Under the pieces are notes generated by a model that did no database searches, had not been told where the DNA came from, and saw only the letters and a program-made list of their open reading frames with translations. A stretch of 64,000 nucleotides of DNA, from the NCBI GenBank assembly GCA_022747635.1, contig JAKTNV010000234.1, positions 186,001-250,000 on the forward strand, given 5' to 3'. The stretch comes from Hetaerina americana (Eukaryota > Arthropoda > Insecta > Odonata > Calopterygidae). Both the position numbers and the translations under genes were made by a program. Of the stretch, positions 9,920 to 19,400 are shown in pieces. The first letter of the stretch is position 1. Every line of letters starts with the position of its first letter.

Positions 9920-12915
9920 AAAAAAACACAAAATCCAGCATCCTACTCCATCAAGTCCCTCTTCATCTCTGAGTGCTCTCTGCCTCCCTTCATCCCGTCC
10001 AACTTCCCTATCCTACTCCTTCCATTTCCATGTTTGTCTAACATTCTCTCCTCTATCACAGTCCTCAATATCCCAATGCCGGTAAATACCCCCTTCACCC
10101 TTTTTTCCTGCCTCTGTAGGATTGTTCCAAACAAGCCCCTCTCCACGCCGCACCGTACATAGCTATGGTCCATATCAGTGTTTTTACGAGTCTTTTTTTA
10201 ACATCCTTTCTCAACGTCCCTGTCATCAACTCGCCCCTCCTTGTGAAAGCCTCTTTGCCTAGCACGATTCTTCTTCTTACGTCCCTACTACTTTGAACGT
10301 GTTGGTCCAAAAAACTACCGAGGTATGTAAACTTTCTATCTGCTCTGGTTTTTGCCCTCCTATTTTAATGTTTAGCTTAGCATTTTTCTTTCTAGACAAT
10401 CGCTTAACCTTTGTTTTATTAATATTGATTCTCATCCCATTCTGTCGCACTGAATTTCCAATTCAGTAAGCAATGCTTGCAAGCCCTTGGCTAACTGACA
10501 AACTAAAGCTTGGTCATCGGCAAACCTAACTGATTTTACAAATTCCCCACCCACCTTCATTCATACCTCCAGTTCTTCCCATGCCTCTTTCATCATTTCC
10601 TCGGCATATAGGTTGAACAGTAACGGTGATAATGGGCAACCCTGTCTGACACCTCTTCCTAACCCTGCTCAACCGGACTCCCAATTCCTCACTCGCATCT
10701 GAGTGTTCAGAGACATATACAGGTTGCGGATTAGCCTCCTGTCCCGCCAATCTATTCCTATTTCCTGCAATATACTCATTAGTTTTTCTCAATTCACTCT
10801 ATCAAATGCTTTTTCGAAAGCTACAAAACAGGCAAATGCATCCTGGTTCTGTTCTATATTCCTCACAATTAATAATCTCATTACTGCAATGGCATCACGC
10901 GTATCTTTCCCCTTCCTAAACCCAAACTGATCCTCCCCTAAGTAATCATTTGCCCTATTCTCTATCCTTTTGTTTATAATCCTGAGAACAACTTTAGCTT
11001 CATGGGATATCAAACCTATCATCCTGTAGTCCTCGCATGATTTTCCCCTAACCTTTTTGGAATTGGAATTAAAAATGATCTCACAAAGTCTTCCGGCCAG
11101 ATTCCCTCCTCATAAATACTACGGATCAGCCCATAAAGCCTCTTCCTCCCACATTTTCCTAAGCCTTTTAAAAGTTCGGTGGGAATGTTATCCACCCCCA
11201 TGGCCTCATTTAGTTTCATCTCCCTTAATGCCCTTTCTATCTCATTGTCTAGTATGCCTGGACCTAAGCTATCTTCCTCTACGTCATGTTCCTCTTCTAT
11301 GTCTAACTTTGTTTGTCTAAGTTCTTTATTATTACAGTTCTTCCTTATATTCCATCCATCTCTCTTGGATCTTCCCTGCATCCAATTTTACCTTACCCAC
11401 CTTATCTCTAACTGCGATCGTTGATCTCTCTTTCTTACTTCCCGATAAAGAGTTAACTTTGCTGTACAGCGCACCGATTTTACCCTTCCTCTGCAGACTT
11501 TCCATATCCTCGCACTGTCTTCCACCATGCTTCTTTGCTTTATTTGTTGCCCGCCTCAATTTATTGTTTAATTCTTTGTACTTCATTTTGCCTAATTTTG
11601 TATTTACATTCTTCTATTTTTGCCGGTCATCCATCTTTGTAATCATCTCATCCGTGATCCATGGCTTCGTGGCCCTTTTAGCGTTAACGATTCCAATAGT
11701 GTCTTTTGCAACTTTAGACAACCCTTTCTTGATACATTCCCATTTTTCCTTGATAGTACGTAGCTTTTCATCATCCGCCATGATTTCCTCTACCACCTGT
11801 TTCAATTCCTTCATTTTCAAACCATTTAATGCTTCTACATTCCATTTTCCAACTCGCCGCCCCTGCTGTATCTTTTCGAAACGGACGCTACAGTTCATAA
11901 TAACTAAATTGTGGTCTCAGTCCGCATCCGCTCCCGGGAAGCTGTGCGAATTTATCACACTGTTGCTAAACCTGTGCCTAACCAGGATATAATCTAGCTG
12001 ATACCTTTCTGAGTCACTTGGCATTTTCCATGTATACCTGCATCTTTTGTGGTGTCTAAACCAAGTGTTGGTGGTGACTAGCCCGTCTCCAGCAGAACTT
12101 AACTGCTTTCTCCCCGCGGTCATTCCTTGTGCCTAAACCGTAGTCCCTGACCTCATCACCATCTCTTCCTTCGCCTACCGTCGCATTCCAATCCTCCATC
12201 ACTATCAAATGTTTCCCTGCAGGTTCAAACGCGATTATGTCCGCTAACTGATCGTATATCCTATCGTCCTCCTCTGCCTTCTGGTTGCTCGGTTGCATGT
12301 ATACCTGAATAATGACCAAGTTCGTCGGTTCTGTTTTTATCTCTACTAGTAGTATTCTGTTACCTGCTCTATGTTGACTACGCTTCTCCCTACCTCTTCA
12401 TTTATTACTATAGCAACCCCTCGTTGGCTCTCGTCGCCGCCGCTGTATATTATTCTATACTTATCACTCCAATAATTCCCGCTATATTTCCATCTTACCT
12501 CGCATGGACCTAAAATATCGATATTTCCCCTTTCCATCTCTCGGTTATCATTCTCCGCTTTCCCTGTCCTCATCATTGTCCTAACATTCCACGTTCCTAT
12601 TCTAATTAATTTGGTCTACTCCTGCTGCGTTTTCTGTCCTGCTGCTGCCGGTTTTCTCTTGCAAGGGTTAACCCTTAGGGTTTGTTTAACGTGACACCAT
12701 GACTTCTTGGCCGCCCCACTTGGGTCCGACGCCATCGCAGCCGCCTCACTGAGGAACAGACGCTGCGTGGACTACCTTTCGTCTGGCTCCTTACCTTCGA
12801 CCTATCTGGCATTGGTGACCCTACCAGGAGCAATTAATATTACTCCCGCCAGCACAGCTCTAGGTGTCATCGGAACGCACGAGCCATTCCACCACGTCAA
12901 GATTGTAGTCCGGGG
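9920..12915 (-). mobile_element. RTE-clade LINE, near full length but decayed, copy A1
   Basis: Read on the minus strand, the EEP endonuclease runs from about 12,600 (RGNIDILGPCEVRWKYSG, then VIIQVYMQPSN, DWNATVGEGRDGDEV, RHHKRCRYTWKMP). The RT follows with LNEAMGVDNIPTELLK and EDFVRSFLIPIPK near 11,050-11,250, and GEDQFGFRKGKDTRDAI then FVAFEKAFDRVNW near 10,790-10,950. The C-terminal tail (KTLIWTIAMYGA) lies near 10,100-10,310. This is the arrangement of RTE-type LINEs annotated as craniofacial-development-protein-2-like endonucleases. Stops and frameshifts break it into at least eight pieces. It ends against the TA repeat at 12,921. Confidence 0.85.
11917..12576 (-). pseudogene. RTE endonuclease (EEP) region, A1
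   Basis: The endonuclease is split over three frames: 12,576-12,346 (DILGPCEVRW and RIIYSGGDESQRGVAIVINEEVG), 12,319-12,056 (QVYMQPSN and DWNATVGEG) and 12,123-11,917 (NTWFRHHKR, YTWKMPSDSERYQLDYILV). These boxes are the metal-binding and catalytic motifs of the family, and the final SDH box is replaced by decayed sequence. The corresponding region at 31,650-32,340 is an independent copy on the plus strand with different mutations. Confidence 0.8.
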
Positions 12916-12919
12916 AGGG

Positions 12920-12920
<1 letters not shown>

Positions 12921-12976
<56 letters not shown>
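12921..12976. repeat. (TA)28 microsatellite, left side of PLE P1
   Basis: This is a pure TA run of 56 bases directly joining the 5' end of the RTE element to the 3' end of PLE P1. In A2 the corresponding site is a single (TA)9 tract at 58,353-58,371 with no PLE. Confidence 0.97.
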
Positions 12977-12977
<1 letters not shown>

Positions 12978-13083
12978 CGATTGTACGGAAAAACTCATAC
13001 GAGCGGCACAATAATTGGCTGACACAACATAACACAAATAGAAAAGAATAGACACATATAAAAGAACACTTACACGGTAAATT

Positions 13084-13119
13084 GTTCGAGCTTTCGGCCC
13101 TCTCAGGGGCCTTCTTCAA
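13084..13119 (-). ncRNA. Hammerhead-ribozyme-like motif in PLE P1 3' region
   Basis: On the minus strand the sequence reads TTGAAGA, then a stem GGCCC/GGGCC closing loop CTGAGA, then GAAAGCTC. This is the layout of a type I hammerhead core (CUGANGA, stem II, GAAA, stem III), with one deviation (the first C is T) and a very short self-complementary stem III (AGCT). PLEs are known to carry such minimal hammerheads in their terminal repeats. It is on the same strand as the RT and 3' of it. Confidence 0.7.
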
Positions 13120-13219
13120 GAGAGACTGAAAATATGCTATGGAACAGGAGAGGGGAAAGAGTTATGGGCGTGGAGGGGAGGTGTGGAGGGGAGGTGTGGA
13201 GGGAATGCTGGGAGGGAAA

Positions 13220-14662
13220 TTAAATATGGCGGTTAAGGGTGGGAATTTTAAAGGAACGGAAGGATAGTATGTAGGCGGATTCACGAGTTCTCACCTCTAT
13301 GTTGGTAGCTGAATCAGGTAGGGATTCTAGGATGCTGAGGGAAAAACACTGGTCGAATGAAAGGTTGTGGGAATTGGCGTGTGAAGGGATAGGAAGAGAA
13401 GAGAGTGAGGCAGAATTACAGGAGTACCGGTGATTATTCATTCGGATGGATAAGGGCGTAATGCATTCACCTATGTAGAAGGAAGTGCAATGCTTGCATG
13501 ATAAAAGATAAATAATATTTTTTGAGAGGCAATTAGCGTGGGAACGAGGTGGGGGGGCTATGAGGGGATGTAGGGAGAGGGGAGTAGGCATAATAAGAGG
13601 ACAGGTTTTACATCGGGGGCGGTTGCAAGTTGGGGAAATATTGGGAAATTTGTCACGGGGGGGCGCCAAAGGGTTGGTGGACCTCAGAAGGTTTTTGAGA
13701 TTGGCGGGTCGTCTATATGCGATAGATGGGCATTGGGGTAGTAAGGATGAGGTCGCGTCATTGTCATGTAAAATTGGAAACAGTTCTTTAAGGAAGGTTT
13801 TCAGTCTGTGTGATCCGGGGTAATAGGTGGTGCAAAGGTTGAGTCCTGCGTCAGATGTGGGTTTGTTATTGTGTGGTGTGTGTGGTCGGGTGGAACGGTG
13901 GATTTTATTTCGTAGCAACTTTTCTGGGTAACCGCGTTTGAGGAGTGCAAGGTGTAGATTGGCAAGGTATTTGTTGAGAGTGGCTGTGGTGTTGCAAATT
14001 CGGTGTCCGCGGATGGAGAGAGAGTTAGGAATCGAGCGTTTTGTGTGTTGAGGATGACAGCTAGTGTGGTGTAGGTATTGCTGATGGTTAGTGGCTTTGA
14101 TGTGTACTGAAGTAGTGAATTTGTTGTTTTGAAGTGAGATGTCTGTGTCAAGAAAGGTGATAGTGGAGTCTGAAATGGAAGAGGTGAATTTAACCGTGAA
14201 AGATGAATTTAAGGCGGATAAGAAGTTGTTGAGAGAGTCAGAGCCATGTGTCCAGAGAATAAAAATATCGTCTATGTAGCGGACCCAGAAAAGAGGTTGA
14301 AGGGGTTGCTGTGACAGGAAGGTCTCTTCGAGATGGCCCATGAAGAGATTGGCGTATGATGGTGCCATCCTCGTTCCCATCGCTGTGCCTTTTGTCTGTA
14401 GGTAAAAACAATTTTGGAAAGTGAATGCATTTTTTGTAAGGACGAAAGTGGCAAGATTGAGGAGAAATTCCGTTGAGGGGCGCTGGGGTAGGGGGCGCAG
14501 AGAAAGATAATGCCGGAGGGAGGATAAACCTTCTGCATGGGGAATAGAAGTGTAGAGTGAGGTAACGTCGATGGTGGCCATAAGTAGGTTGGGTGTGGAG
14601 GGAATAGAGACGGAATTTAGACGGTCGAGGAAGTGGTACGTGTCTTTCGTGAAGGAGGGCAA
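13220..14662 (-). CDS. PLE reverse transcriptase with GIY-YIG endonuclease
   Basis: The first ATG gives 480 residues, but the frame is open further up to 14,834. RT motifs in order are ATIDVTSLYTSIPH (residues 29-42), QTKGTAMGTRMAPSYANLFM (88-108), the catalytic box WVRYIDDIFILW (about 125-136), and TITFLDTDISLQ. The C-terminal part has a Cys-rich linker (CNRPRCKTCPL, about residues 340-355) and a GIY-YIG domain reading NIIYLLSCKHCTSFYIGECI near residue 385, with RMNNHRYSC as the following Arg-His box. The protein copies RNA and nicks target DNA for insertion. It is apparently intact from the first RT motif to the C-terminus, which suggests a young insertion. The start is missing. Confidence 0.92.
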   Translation of the reverse strand: MPSFTKDTYHFLDRLNSVSIPSTPNLLMATIDVTSLYTSIPHAEGLSSLRHYLSLRPLPQRPSTEFLLNLATFVLTKNAFTFQNCFYLQTKGTAMGTRMAPSYANLFMGHLEETFLSQQPLQPLFWVRYIDDIFILWTHGSDSLNNFLSALNSSFTVKFTSSISDSTITFLDTDISLQNNKFTTSVHIKATNHQQYLHHTSCHPQHTKRSIPNSLSIRGHRICNTTATLNKYLANLHLALLKRGYPEKLLRNKIHRSTRPHTPHNNKPTSDAGLNLCTTYYPGSHRLKTFLKELFPILHDNDATSSLLPQCPSIAYRRPANLKNLLRSTNPLAPPRDKFPNISPTCNRPRCKTCPLIMPTPLSLHPLIAPPPRSHANCLSKNIIYLLSCKHCTSFYIGECITPLSIRMNNHRYSCNSASLSSLPIPSHANSHNLSFDQCFSLSILESLPDSATNIEVRTRESAYILSFRSFKIPTLNRHI

Positions 14663-14832
14663 GGAGAGTACAAGTGGTTGTAGGTGGTGGTCAAGGAATG
14701 CGGAGATTCTTTCGGTGGGAGAATTGTAACTGGAAACTATAGGACGACAAGGGATGTTGGGTTTGTGTATTTTTGGGAGGAGATAAAACTGGGGTGTTCT
14801 GGGGTTTGGGGGTGAAAGTAGGGATATGTCTT

Positions 14833-14834
<2 letters not shown>

Positions 14835-14888
<54 letters not shown>
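14835..14888. repeat. (AT)27 microsatellite, right side of PLE P1
   Basis: This is a pure AT run at the 5' end of PLE P1, followed by TTTCCAACAGG, which in A2 follows the single (TA)9 tract directly. Confidence 0.97.
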
Positions 14889-14890
<2 letters not shown>

Positions 14891-15337
14891 CCAACAGGAA
14901 TACTTTATTAGTTGAATAATATATCGGTCCTTTCTATTTTATAATTTCCATTTCATCTGTACTTATCGTCATTTTAGAGATAGCTTCACATACCTGTGAT
15001 TATAAATATGAAAAAATAGCAGTCTTAAGTTATGTGAATATTTATTTATAAAATGAAAATGTTAAGGGGTTAAGAACCGATTTCAATTATATTTTGCAAA
15101 AAAATTAGTCTCCATTCGTGCGGTAAATAATTGATAGTAACGACCAATGAATGCATTCAATCATAAATGATTTTTACTATATCTACCGTAAGTATGCAGA
15201 AGATTAGAGCCAGGCGATTGAAATCAATTCCAAAGATGAGAAAGATCAAAATATCAAAAAAAAACTATGAACGCGACGACAAAATATGTCGCCTCACTGC
15301 TTTTATGCTATGATTTGAAAGTCGAAACGAGACAAAG
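14889..15337. other. Unassigned AT-rich sequence
   Basis: No gene or known element was recognised. It is shared with A2 (58,372-58,818) apart from a few bases near 15,108-15,118. Confidence 0.5.
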
Positions 15338-15399
15338 AAACTGCGGGAGATGCCGCAACAGTAACTTTTAACGGACACATCCGGCATCTCCCGCAGTTT
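15338..15399. repeat. Foldback hairpin, 18-bp arms
   Basis: AAACTGCGGGAGATGCCG (15,338-15,355) and its exact reverse complement (15,382-15,399) enclose 26 bases containing CAACAGTAACTTTTAACGGA. The right arm plus the following TTTGGAATT recurs at the end of the palindromic insertion at 18,551-18,843, on the same strand. This links the two as one small non-autonomous family. The A2 copy is at 58,819-58,880. Confidence 0.85.
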
Positions 15400-15978
15400 A
15401 TTTGGAATTTGTCAAGGTGTAAACAGATAAGTGTTTTAAAGTTGGCTCTTTAACCGTGTGGCGCATCCCGCACATGACTACGAATACCTGTGGCATTGTA
15501 TGTACGGTATTTCGTCACAACATCTTGTTCCTTTAAAACCCTCAAAATTTCTGAGTTTAAGAGGAGGCCTCGATAGCAGAGCACAGGCATGTCCTGCCTG
15601 TGTTCACCGAGTGTCTCAATTTCGCCGGCGTCCGAGGCTTCGGTCGCCGGGATTCGGAGAGCGGCGGTGCCGGACTAACTCGGAAGTCGAGGTTCCGATC
15701 GTGTTTTGTGTCGAGCGGCGGTTGACCGCCTAGTTCATCAAGAAGCGTGCGGTTTAACTCTCGACTTCTGCTGCCGGGAAGGTCGTGCTTTCGTTCTGTT
15801 TGCTGGATCAAGACTGGCCTTGACTCTTGGTGTAGAGCTCAGGCTCATTTTTATTTGCGACCAACGGTCGCGTGTAGCGGGGAGGGAGTGCGCACGAGTG
15901 TTTATTTCTTTCTTGGAGTGCTTTCGGTGCGCTCTCCATTTTTTCGCGCTGGCGTGCTCAATTTGATTTGTTTCAAAA

Positions 15979-16700
15979 TGGTCGAACATCACGTGGATAC
16001 GCTCGCCTTGCAAATTGACGATAAGGCGAAGGCCCCTGCTCCGTTGGAGGTCCACCTCCTTACACTAGAGTCACTGGGCCTCACACCGGAAAAGATTGCG
16101 GCGATCTAATTTGGATATAACCGCCATTTGGTATCCCTGAAGTTGGCAACTGAAGCTACTATGAAGAGGATTCTATATTATATCCCACGAAAGCTACCGT
16201 TTCCATCCCTAACGATCCGAGGACGACGATTAGCATTGACGAGACCTTTGGTAGCCCTTGTAATGTCAGGGTTCTTCGTCTTCCCGTGGAGACCCCATTG
16301 GAAGATATAACAAGTGAGCTTCAACGTTTTGGAAAAATCCATCGCTCGTGGGAGAACAGGTGGGAGGGCGACCAAATGGCGCGCGTGCTGACAGGTACGA
16401 CAGTGGTGCGGATGACGGTGGAAAGAAATATCCTGTCGTACCTCCCCATTGGCGGCAACCGGGCCATCATCATCTACGAGGGTCAGCGCCGCACCTGCGC
16501 CCGTTGCAACCAAGAAGGCCAAGGTGGAGGAAAGCCAAGGTGTCCGCAATATTCCCAGGGCTCCTCTAGAGGTGGACCAATTCGATCTATCTCCTCCAAT
16601 TTCTCCCGACGGAGCCCCTTCGGCAGATGACCTCCAGTCCGCTCCCGGCCCCCCCGAGGCCACCTCCTGGGTTGGGCCGGTCACCAGCTGTGCTGCCTAA
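15979..16700 (+). pseudogene. Tx1-like ORF1, frameshifted
   Basis: A start ATG at 15,979 opens a short frame (MVEHHVDTLALQID) ending at 16,107. The frame 16,286-16,630 then carries METPLEDITSELQRFGKI, TTVVRMTVERNILSYLPIGG and IYEGQRRTCARCNQEG, which match the RRM-like and CCHC portions of Tx1 ORF1 proteins. The second knuckle half is degenerate. A third frame (to 16,700) holds the Pro/Ser-rich tail. Function in life: RNA binding of the element's own transcript. The A2 copy shows the same breaks. Confidence 0.65.
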
Positions 16701-16921
16701 AAGAATGCCCCCCGTTGAACGCTGCCGAGTTACCCGCTCTTCGTAGAGACCACGGCTGGGTCTTCTTCTTCGGACTAGGTCGAGGGGGAGGTATGCAGTG
16801 ACAACTCGAGGCCTCGATCGTCGGCCCGTCGGACGAAGCGTCCTGGGAAGCGGCGAAGCTCTTGTGGCTTGGGCTCGAGCGGGGACCGAAGCGACGTAAG
16901 CCAAGACCAGGACTCTGGTAA

Positions 16922-17557
16922 GTGATGTCCGGTGCCCATAGCTGTCCTCTCATTCCACCAATTAATATTATTTCGTTTAATATTGCTGGTGTTTATAACG
17001 CTTTAAAAAGTGCAGTCCAACGTTTTCCCCGCGATCTCAGGGCTGATGTAATCCTCCTTGAAGAGGTAAAAGAGGACATACTCTGGGATACAAACATCTT
17101 TCAGGCTTTCGGCAATTTCGCCGAAAGTCATTCTGGCACCACCACCCTAGTCCGAAATGGCATTTCGTTCTCTCATGTTCGCCGCCACGCTTCAGACCAA
17201 AAAACGTTCGCTATCGTGAATGGTATCCATATCACGAACCTTTACGCTCCCTCCGGTGAGCGCGCGAGGACAGAGCGCGAAACATATTTTAATGAACTCC
17301 TTCTCCCCTACCAGTATTCTTTCTTGGGGAGGGCCATATTGGGCGGAGATTTCAACTCCAACTACCGCCGAGATGGTAGTGCCTCCGGAAGGGATGGGGT
17401 GACATACTATCCAAGCCAGGCACTCTCACTGATTCGAGCGATTGACGCAGTGCGTTCTTATTGCGCCGGTCCCACCCCCTTCACGCGATCAGGGCCTAAC
17501 TCTCGGACGCGAATTAACTGCCTCTTCCTCTCGGCATCCCTAAAAAATGATGTTTAG
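16922..17557 (+). CDS. Tx1-like LINE endonuclease domain (truncated ORF2)
   Basis: The frame of 211 codons begins with INIISFNIAGVYNALK (residues 14-29), then ADVILLEEVKED, HITNLYAPSGERARTERE, ILGGDFNSNYRR and TRINCLFLSASL. These are the EEP catalytic boxes (N, E, the YAPS/D box and GDFN). The frame ends about where a second catalytic Asp/His box would be expected and the RT is gone. A2 (60,403-61,020) lacks six residues (18 bp) after GNFA and otherwise has three or four substitutions. It would nick DNA for target-primed reverse transcription in an intact element. Confidence 0.75.
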   Translation: MMSGAHSCPLIPPINIISFNIAGVYNALKSAVQRFPRDLRADVILLEEVKEDILWDTNIFQAFGNFAESHSGTTTLVRNGISFSHVRRHASDQKTFAIVNGIHITNLYAPSGERARTERETYFNELLLPYQYSFLGRAILGGDFNSNYRRDGSASGRDGVTYYPSQALSLIRAIDAVRSYCAGPTPFTRSGPNSRTRINCLFLSASLKNDV

Positions 17558-18536
17558 AGAGTGGACACGTGCCCCTACGCGCGGAAGGATCTGGCCAGAA
17601 GTTTTCGTCCTCAGCGTCTACCCAGTTAGTGAGGGGTGCCTGAACTTCCTCCCGGAATGGCGCCACCTCAACTACATAGCCCTTTTTTACCTTTTGTTCG
17701 CTGCTACGAATGTTACAAAGTAATATGGGGACATTGCCTTCAGGTGACACCGAAGCAATGCTCGGCAGAATAAATAAATCTCTCTCGCTTCCAATGACTC
17801 GCACTTCTTTGCCTTCAACCATCTGACTCTTTATCTTCGACAACACAACGGATAACGGCGCTACTCTAATAGATTCCTCTGATACAATTTTGCTCGATCG
17901 GCAAATCCCATTACTAGCGCCGGTCTGAGTTTCGCGAACTTTGCCATCGCACAAGGGGACAACAAATCTATCCTCTCTTACTGGCGAAAAAACAAAATCA
18001 TCACCCGACTTCTTTATCCCAAACCGGGAGTCGGTGGAAACCTCGAAGACATCGCCATTAACTTCGTCCCTAGCGGTGCAGCTTGCTTGCGACGCGGGTG
18101 GCAACCTCTCTATGACTCTTTCGGCCTTCGCCACCTCTGCTAATTTCTGTGAATCCTTATTTAGAGATCCGTTATCCTTATTCCCTTCTGTCGATTCCTC
18201 CGTCGTTACTTGAAAACAAATTCCCTCCATACTGCCGTTTATTCGCGAGTTACATTTCATTATCTCTGCCGGAAAAGCACTTTGGTTTTTAGTGTCGCTT
18301 ATCGTTTTTTCCTCAAGGGATGCTAAATTATACGTGGCCATTTGCGAATCATTGCCATTAATTATACCATAAATGAAAGAATCAAACGCCTTGACCTCTT
18401 CGGAAACTCCAATTTCATGGGCGCCTATGGGCTCGTTCATCTGCGATGTTACGCAATTAGATTTAAGGTATGTCTCGTGTCCCTCACCCATTCTTATTTT
18501 CCGTTTATTGAACGATATACTTTTCCCGTAACAAAC
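17558..18536 (-). pseudogene. Gypsy G1 pol linker (protease to RT), truncated
   Basis: The minus-strand frame 18,539-17,514 (341 codons) is open. Its last third reads IRVAPLSVVLSKIKSQMV and VPILLCNIRSSEQKVKKGYV, the pattern of the segment just upstream of RT in Gypsy polyproteins (a beta-rich stretch ending in a KKGxVVAE-like motif). The N-terminal 200 residues are acidic and not recognisable. The RT core never appears. Codons near the left end overlap the LINE endonuclease and are not Gypsy-derived. Confidence 0.6.
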
Positions 18537-18550
18537 CATAAAATCAAGGC

Positions 18551-18843
18551 AACAATTTCAGAGTGTTTAAATCATTCGCCTTGACTGGGATTCAAACCCA
18601 GATCCCGCAATATCCGGTGGAGTGCTTTAGCCACTTAAGCTACCGAGGCGTCCTCTTAAACTCTGAAATTTTGGGGCTTTTAAGGGAACAACAGCACTCG
18701 ACCGGATATTGAAGGATCTGGGTTCGAATCCCAGTCAAGGCGAATGATTTTTACACTCTGAAATTGTTGCATTGAAATGCACATTAGCGGATGACTCCGT
18801 TAAAAGTTACTGTTGCGGCATCTCCCGCAGTTTCTTTGGAATT
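18551..18843. mobile_element. Palindromic tRNA-derived insertion (293 bp) in Gypsy protease
   Basis: It is flanked by the 14-bp direct repeat CATAAAATCAAGGC (18,537-18,550 and 18,844-18,857), which splits the protease GLDFM codons. The left part reads, on the minus strand, GCCTCGGTAGCTTAAGTGG and GGTTTGAATCCC, i.e. tRNA-like A and B boxes. The right part repeats GGGTTCGAATCCC in the plus orientation, so the two halves form a long inverted repeat (about 18,551-18,625 against 18,695-18,768). The last 75 bases end in GGCATCTCCCGCAGTTT, shared with the hairpin at 15,338-15,399. It is also in A2 (62,014-62,306). Confidence 0.85.
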
Positions 18844-18857
18844 CATAAAATCAAGGC

Positions 18858-19400
18858 CTAGAAGACCGTCATAGTTCGTTTCCCCCAAATCCACTACTAA
18901 GATGTCATGGGGATATAATTTATGATCAATCAAAAATTGCACGAACTCTCTCCGATGATTGGCAAGGGATGACCTGACGCGCTTCTCACCCGAGAATTGT
19001 AATCAGAATTCCTTAATTGGCCAAAAGGAAATTTTTTACTATCAATGATGGTAACGGCTGCTCTCGTTTCCACTAGAAAATTGTTATCTTTCTTAAATTA
19101 TTAACTACTATTGTCCATCCTGCTTCTTGAGTTACCACTAGAATTAAATCTGTCCCGACCTCCCAGTCGGGAGATCGGCGTTTCCCGCCACGAAGGGATT
19201 TTCGCGCCTCGGGCAGCGTCTGGGAAGATGGCCAGTCCTTTGACAAATGCCTCATTTCACGAGCGGGCAATCTTTAGCCATATGATTTTCATTTCCACAA
19301 TTTAAACACAAAGACGGCCTCGTTCCCCTCTCCCTCTCTCTACACGCTCGACCAATGTGACCGGTTTTACCGCAGCGAAAGCAAACGCGTGCGCCGTGAT
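18858..19400 (-). pseudogene. Gypsy G1 zinc knuckles and dead protease
   Basis: Minus-strand codons at about 19,395-19,270 give [14 protein letters not shown] and [14 protein letters not shown], two CCHC nucleocapsid knuckles. Downstream, WEVGTDLILVV leads to the retropepsin active-site position, which reads FLVETRAAVTII instead of FLVDTGAAVTIL, so the catalytic Asp and the Gly are both lost (about 19,050-19,080). Further on come YPHDILVVDLG and GLLGLDFM, the end of the protease fold, where the palindromic element landed. In A2 the same ETR is seen. Confidence 0.8.

Larger units (their letters stand above)
12977..14834 (-). mobile_element. Penelope-like element P1, inserted in a TA repeat
   Basis: This element is absent from A2. 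Its coding strand is minus. An RT frame is open from the 5' junction at 14,834 without a start codon (the first readable motif is FYLLPKIHKP) down to the stop near 13,220, followed by a 3' region with a hammerhead-like motif (13,084-13,119) and the 3' end ATTCGTTATATA-type junction at 12,977. Both ends touch TA repeats (12,921-12,976 and 14,835-14,888), so a discrete target duplication cannot be told from the repeat. The N-terminal RT domain is partly missing, so the copy is 5'-truncated. Confidence 0.93.
15440..17557 (+). mobile_element. Tx1/L1-like LINE, 5' half, copy A1
   Basis: This starts with a GC-rich leader (15,570-15,970), quite unlike its AT-rich neighbours, followed by a broken ORF1 (about 15,979-16,700) and an endonuclease frame (16,922-17,557). 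The ORF1 order (RRM-like segment, then YEGQRRTCARC knuckle) is typical of the Tx1 group. The RT half is missing and the next sequence is Gypsy G1 on the opposite strand. Loss of the 3' half is not ordinary LINE truncation, so it must come from a later deletion or rearrangement. Copy A2 is at 58,921-61,020. Confidence 0.7.

Noticed and set aside
11459..11992. Long plus-strand frame of 177 codons (also at 56,891)
   Set aside because: It is the antisense of the RTE linker and is rich in Phe/Ser/Leu as expected for a shadow. The minus strand carries the recognisable LINE motifs.
12902..13051. Tyr-Ile repeat frames across the TA runs at 12,921 and 14,835
   Set aside because: They are translations of a TA microsatellite, not coding sequence.
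16178..16684. 168-codon minus-strand frame over the GC-rich LINE ORF1 (also at 59,659)
   Set aside because: It is antisense to the Tx1-like ORF1. GC-rich DNA has few stops, and no family motif was found.
18560..18760. Real tRNA genes at the two tRNA-like units
   Set aside because: They are embedded in an insertion with target duplication, lack a complete cloverleaf with standard acceptor stem, and are arranged as an inverted dimer. A tRNA-derived SINE fits better.
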